From assembly GCA_945876515.1 (NCBI GenBank), contig CAMCPF010000073.1:1-9924 (forward strand): 9,924 nt of DNA, in the 5' to 3' direction. Positions 7,400 through 9,924 of the stretch are shown piece after piece (position 1 is the stretch's first letter; each line of letters begins with the position of its first letter). The DNA comes from Candidatus Kuenenia stuttgartensis. Lineage in GTDB: Bacteria > Planctomycetota > Planctomycetia > Pirellulales > UBA1268. The translations under genes were made by a program, and so were the position numbers. The notes beneath the pieces were generated by a model, which made no database searches, was not told where the DNA came from, and was given only the letters and a program-made list of their open reading frames with translations.

Positions 7400-7428
7400 T
7401 TCGCGTTTCCTCGGGAATCGTGTATTTT
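7400..7428 (+). promoter_or_regulatory. Candidate ilvB promoter region
   Basis: The only markedly A/T-rich stretch before ilvB is at 7395-7450. A TG-extended -10-like element (tgtatttt, 7421-7428) has a weak -35 match (ttcgcg) 17 bases upstream. Two imperfect TTCC...GGGAA inverted elements lie at 7351-7359 and 7407-7416. I see no attenuator peptide with runs of Leu, Val or Ile codons and no recognisable riboswitch. Confidence 0.25.
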
Positions 7429-7458
7429 TGAAAGGAACTGGTTTTCAAACCCATCCCC

Positions 7459-7462
7459 GGAG
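7459..7462 (+). promoter_or_regulatory. Shine-Dalgarno that supports the ilvB start at 7470
   Basis: GGAG lies seven bases before ATG 7470. An in-frame TTG at 7428 would add 14 residues (KGTGFQTHPRSPA) that do not look like the family's N-terminus. Confidence 0.55.
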
Positions 7463-7469
7463 CCCCGCC

Positions 7470-9242
7470 ATGGCCACCGCCTCCCGACCCGCCGCCTCCA
7501 CAGCCTTCGTTTCCGGGGCCGACGTGGTGGTCGAGTCGCTCGTCCGTCAGGGCGTGGAGGTGATCTTCGCCTATCCCGGCGGGGCCAGCATGCCGCTCCA
7601 CCAGTCGCTGACCCGGTATGGCGACAAAATCCGCACGATCCTCCCCCGCCACGAGCAGGGAGGTGGGTTCGCGGCCCAGGGCTACGCCCGCGTCACCGGA
7701 AAGCCCGGCGTCTGCATGGCCACGAGCGGTCCCGGCGCCCTGAACCTGGTGACGGCCATCGCCGACGCGAAGATGGACAGCGTCCCCATGGTCGCCCTGA
7801 CCGGCCAGGTGGGCACGAGCGTGATCGGCACCGACGCCTTCCAGGAGACGCCGATCGTCGAGGTCTGCCGCGGGATCACGAAGCACCACTACCTCGTGAC
7901 CGACGCCAACGACATCGCCCGGGTGATGCGGGAGGCCTTCTACATCGCCACCACCGGCCGCCCCGGCCCGGTGCTCGTGGATCTGCCGAAGAACATCCAG
8001 CTCACGAACATCGTGCCCGACTACGACGCCCCGCTGAACCTGCCGGGCTACCGGCCCGAGCCGCCGGCGCCGCGGCCGGAGCAGATCGCCCAGGTGGCGG
8101 CGGCGATCAAGCGGGCCAAGCGGCCGGTGATCTACGCCGGTGGCGGCGTGATCACCGGCGACGCCTCCGATGAGCTGCGGGAGCTCGTCCGCAAGACCGG
8201 CATCCCCGTCACGATGACGCTGATGGGCTTGGGCGCCTTCCCGGCCGACGACTCCCGCTGTCTCGACATGCTCGGCATGCACGGCAGCGTCTACGCCAAC
8301 TACGCAGTGGACGAAGCCGATCTCCTGATCGCGATCGGGGTCCGGTTCGACGACCGCGTGACGGGCAAGGTGGCTGAGTTCGCGCAGCATGGCTTCATCG
8401 TCCACATCGACATCGATCCCTCCGAGATCAACAAGAACAAGCTTGTCCACGTGCCGATCGTGGCCGACGTCGAGGACGCCCTCCATGCCCTCAACAAGAT
8501 CGTGGAGAAGCCGTCCGCGCCGCTCGACGAGTGGTATTCCCGGATCGCCGAGTGGAAGCGGGAGGATCCCTTCTCCTACGACACGAGCTACCCCGGGATC
8601 CTCGCTCAGGAGGCCATCGACCATCTCTCGAAGCTGACGGCCGACCGCGACACGATCATCACGGTGGGCGTGGGTCAGCACCAGATGTGGGCGGCTCAGT
8701 TCTACAAGTTTCGCCAGCCGCGGACCTGGCTCTCCTCGAGCGGCCTGGGCACGATGGGCTTCGGCCTGCCGGCGGCGATGGGTGCCAAGGTGGCCCGGCC
8801 CGAGGCGATCGTGGTGGACATCGACGGCGACGGCAGCATCCTGATGAACATCCAGGAGTTCGCCACCTGCAAGACGGAAAACATCGCCGTCAAGGTGCTG
8901 CTCCTCAACAACCAGCACCTCGGGATGGTGGTGCAATGGGAAGACCGGTTCTTCAAGGGCAACCGGGCCCACACCTACCTCGGGCCGATCGACAACCCCG
9001 AGGCCTGCGGCCAGGGCGACGGCATCTCGCCGGAGTGTCGCTACCCCGACTTCGTGGCGATCGCCAAGGGATTCGGCTGGCAGGCCGAGACGGTCCATGA
9101 GAAGGCCGACCTGGACGGCGCTCTCCGCCGCCTGATCGATGCTCCCGGTCCCGCCCTGCTCGATGTGCAGGTGCCCTACCAGGAGCATGTGCTGCCGATG
9201 ATCCCGTCGGGAGCGACGGTCCGCGACCTGATCAAGCGGTAG
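7470..9242 (+). CDS. ilvB: Acetolactate (acetohydroxyacid) synthase large subunit
   Basis: IlvB joins two pyruvates to form acetolactate, or pyruvate and 2-ketobutyrate to form acetohydroxybutyrate. This is the first shared step of valine, leucine and isoleucine synthesis in the cytoplasm, and it uses thiamine diphosphate, Mg2+ and FAD. The 590 residues show the three domains of the family: the N-terminal ThDP domain (about 14-180) with catalytic Glu62 in RHEQG and the TSGPGALNLV loop; the central FAD domain (about 205-340) with VRFDDRVTGK; and the C-terminal ThDP domain (about 390-560) with GVGQHQMWAAQF and the metal-binding GDGS at 453-456 followed by NN about 26 residues later. Trp490 in VVQWEDRF and the tail HVLPMIPSGAT are typical of anabolic AHAS, not the catabolic AlsS type. 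The C-terminal third closely resembles plant enzymes. Gly115 (GQVGTSVIG) replaces the Pro usual in plant and many bacterial enzymes. No small-subunit gene (ilvN/ilvH) follows; the next gene is on the other strand. Confidence 0.96.
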   Translation: MATASRPAASTAFVSGADVVVESLVRQGVEVIFAYPGGASMPLHQSLTRYGDKIRTILPRHEQGGGFAAQGYARVTGKPGVCMATSGPGALNLVTAIADAKMDSVPMVALTGQVGTSVIGTDAFQETPIVEVCRGITKHHYLVTDANDIARVMREAFYIATTGRPGPVLVDLPKNIQLTNIVPDYDAPLNLPGYRPEPPAPRPEQIAQVAAAIKRAKRPVIYAGGGVITGDASDELRELVRKTGIPVTMTLMGLGAFPADDSRCLDMLGMHGSVYANYAVDEADLLIAIGVRFDDRVTGKVAEFAQHGFIVHIDIDPSEINKNKLVHVPIVADVEDALHALNKIVEKPSAPLDEWYSRIAEWKREDPFSYDTSYPGILAQEAIDHLSKLTADRDTIITVGVGQHQMWAAQFYKFRQPRTWLSSSGLGTMGFGLPAAMGAKVARPEAIVVDIDGDGSILMNIQEFATCKTENIAVKVLLLNNQHLGMVVQWEDRFFKGNRAHTYLGPIDNPEACGQGDGISPECRYPDFVAIAKGFGWQAETVHEKADLDGALRRLIDAPGPALLDVQVPYQEHVLPMIPSGATVRDLIKR

Positions 9243-9251
9243 GCGGGGCCC

Positions 9252-9267
9252 GCTCGTCAGGGCGAGC
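9252..9267 (+). terminator. Small hairpin after ilvB
   Basis: gctcg at 9252-9256 pairs with cgagc at 9263-9267 over a short loop, nine bases after the ilvB stop and between two convergent genes. There is no T tract and the stem is only 5-6 bp, so it is weak as a terminator. Confidence 0.2.
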
Positions 9268-9287
9268 AGAGTTCATCGCCCGGAGCG

Positions 9288-9924
9288 TCAGAAGGGCGAC
9301 CCGCTGGCAGGCTGGTCGAATGGCGATGGTTCGGCGCCGCCAGACCCGGGCTGCCCGGCGGGCTTGGCTGCCGGCGCCGCAGCTGGCCCGGGGCCCTCGA
9401 GTTTTCCCAGTTCCTCAAGCGCCGCGGCGAGTGTCGGCTCGTCGGGCTGCTTGTCGAGTTCGATCGCCGACTCCCGCAGCCTCGTCGCCAGGTCCGCCGC
9501 GGCGGTCGCCGCGTCGCCCGACAGCAGGTCGGCCAGCCCGGCCCCTGACCGGGCCGGCTTGATCGCCTCGGCAAGCGTGAACAGTCGCCAGGCGTTGCGG
9601 CGGCAGGCGAGCGACGGGACGGCATCTTCATCCACGACGGCAGAGACGCCGCCAACGCCGCTTTCGCCCTCGGACTGTCCCTCGAAGATCCTGCCTCCGC
9701 CCTGGTCCGCGACGGTCGAGGGGGGGGGCGAGAGTCCACCTCGCTCGCCGCTCACTCCGCCGGCGAGCAGGTTCGCACCGGCCAACTTCTTGGAGAAGCG
9801 GCGCTCTTCGGCGGCGTCGAGGTCGGCCGAAACCGCGGCGATCGCCACGGCCTTGATTTGGGCGATGGCTGCGGCGGCGTCGATCCCTGAATCAGCCTTC
9901 GCAACGCCGCCGACGGCGGCGGCC
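9288..9924 (-). CDS. Alanine-rich hypothetical protein, C-terminal part, runs off the right edge
   Basis: I do not recognise this protein. The minus strand is open from the window edge to TGA at 9288, giving about 212 visible residues. The first ~45 are Ala-rich and probably helical (GVAKADSGIDAAAAIAQIKA, then DLDAAEERRFSKKLAGANLL). Next come a Gly/Ser-rich stretch with PPP encoded by nine C in a row, a compact segment with VPSLACRRNAWRLFTLAEAIKP, and a helical part (DLATRLRESAIELDKQ...LAAALEELGKLE). The last ~35 residues are a Pro/Ala/Gly-rich tail ending PFDQPASGSPF, likely disordered. There are no membrane segments in the visible part. The true start is outside the window. An internal GTG at 9848 could also serve, but the sequence upstream of it continues in the same style, so I take the gene as longer. 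A competing frame at 9257-9739 is Arg/Ser/Pro-rich and looks like a shadow. Confidence 0.65.
   Translation of the reverse strand, partial: AAAVGGVAKADSGIDAAAAIAQIKAVAIAAVSADLDAAEERRFSKKLAGANLLAGGVSGERGGLSPPPSTVADQGGGRIFEGQSEGESGVGGVSAVVDEDAVPSLACRRNAWRLFTLAEAIKPARSGAGLADLLSGDAATAAADLATRLRESAIELDKQPDEPTLAAALEELGKLEGPGPAAAPAAKPAGQPGSGGAEPSPFDQPASGSPF

Noticed and set aside
3991..7431. A very long open frame (1146 codons) on the plus strand, antisense to mfd
   Set aside because: Its translation is a His/Arg/Gly/Glu-rich mirror with no domain, while the opposite strand encodes a complete Mfd. Long antisense frames are expected where third positions are nearly all G/C.
7293..9188. A 631-codon minus-strand frame antisense to ilvB
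   Set aside because: It has the same mirror composition (His, Asp, Val, Gly) and ilvB is unmistakable on the plus strand.
1..9924. CRISPR array, tRNA, rRNA, insertion sequence or prophage genes
   Set aside because: I looked for regularly spaced repeats, cloverleaf-like segments, transposase or integrase motifs and terminal inverted repeats and saw none. Covariance-model and profile searches would settle this.

Overview
This is a GC-rich bacterial chromosomal window. Third codon positions are almost all G or C. A planctomycete (Planctomycetota, probably Pirellulales-like) is the best guess at the host. The main support is the gene at 2911-3951, whose protein begins with a basic stretch followed by LESLEARALMA, an N-terminal motif typical of planctomycete surface or secreted proteins. 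The mix of strong Shine-Dalgarno sites with genes lacking one, and the use of a TTG start, fits but proves nothing.

Layout from left to right. A secreted protein gene runs off the left edge on the minus strand (1-439). Next, also on the minus strand, is a CNNM/CorC-type membrane protein with CBS domains (564-1973). Diverging from it is an unusual small gene (2129-2635, plus strand) that encodes only the TOPRIM part of a type IIA topoisomerase B subunit (GyrB/ParE). It stops at an in-frame TAA, yet the expected C-terminal GyrB sequence continues in the same frame to 2797. Then comes the Ig-like surface protein gene (2911-3951, plus). It converges on mfd, the transcription-repair coupling factor (4009-7296, minus). 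Mfd is divergent from ilvB, the large subunit of acetolactate synthase (7470-9242, plus). The window ends inside an alanine-rich hypothetical gene (9288 to the right edge, minus), convergent with ilvB.

Most of the window is ordinary housekeeping: branched-chain amino acid synthesis, DNA repair coupled to transcription, and a membrane CBS protein. The genes alternate in direction and do not form one pathway or operon. No tRNA, rRNA, CRISPR array, insertion sequence or phage gene was seen. No gap between genes exceeds 300 bases; the longest are 155 bases (1974-2128) and 173 bases (7297-7469). The one item that stands out is the stand-alone TOPRIM gene with its in-frame TAA, which overlaps a perfect Shine-Dalgarno string. 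I did not find a clear multi-gene undescribed system.
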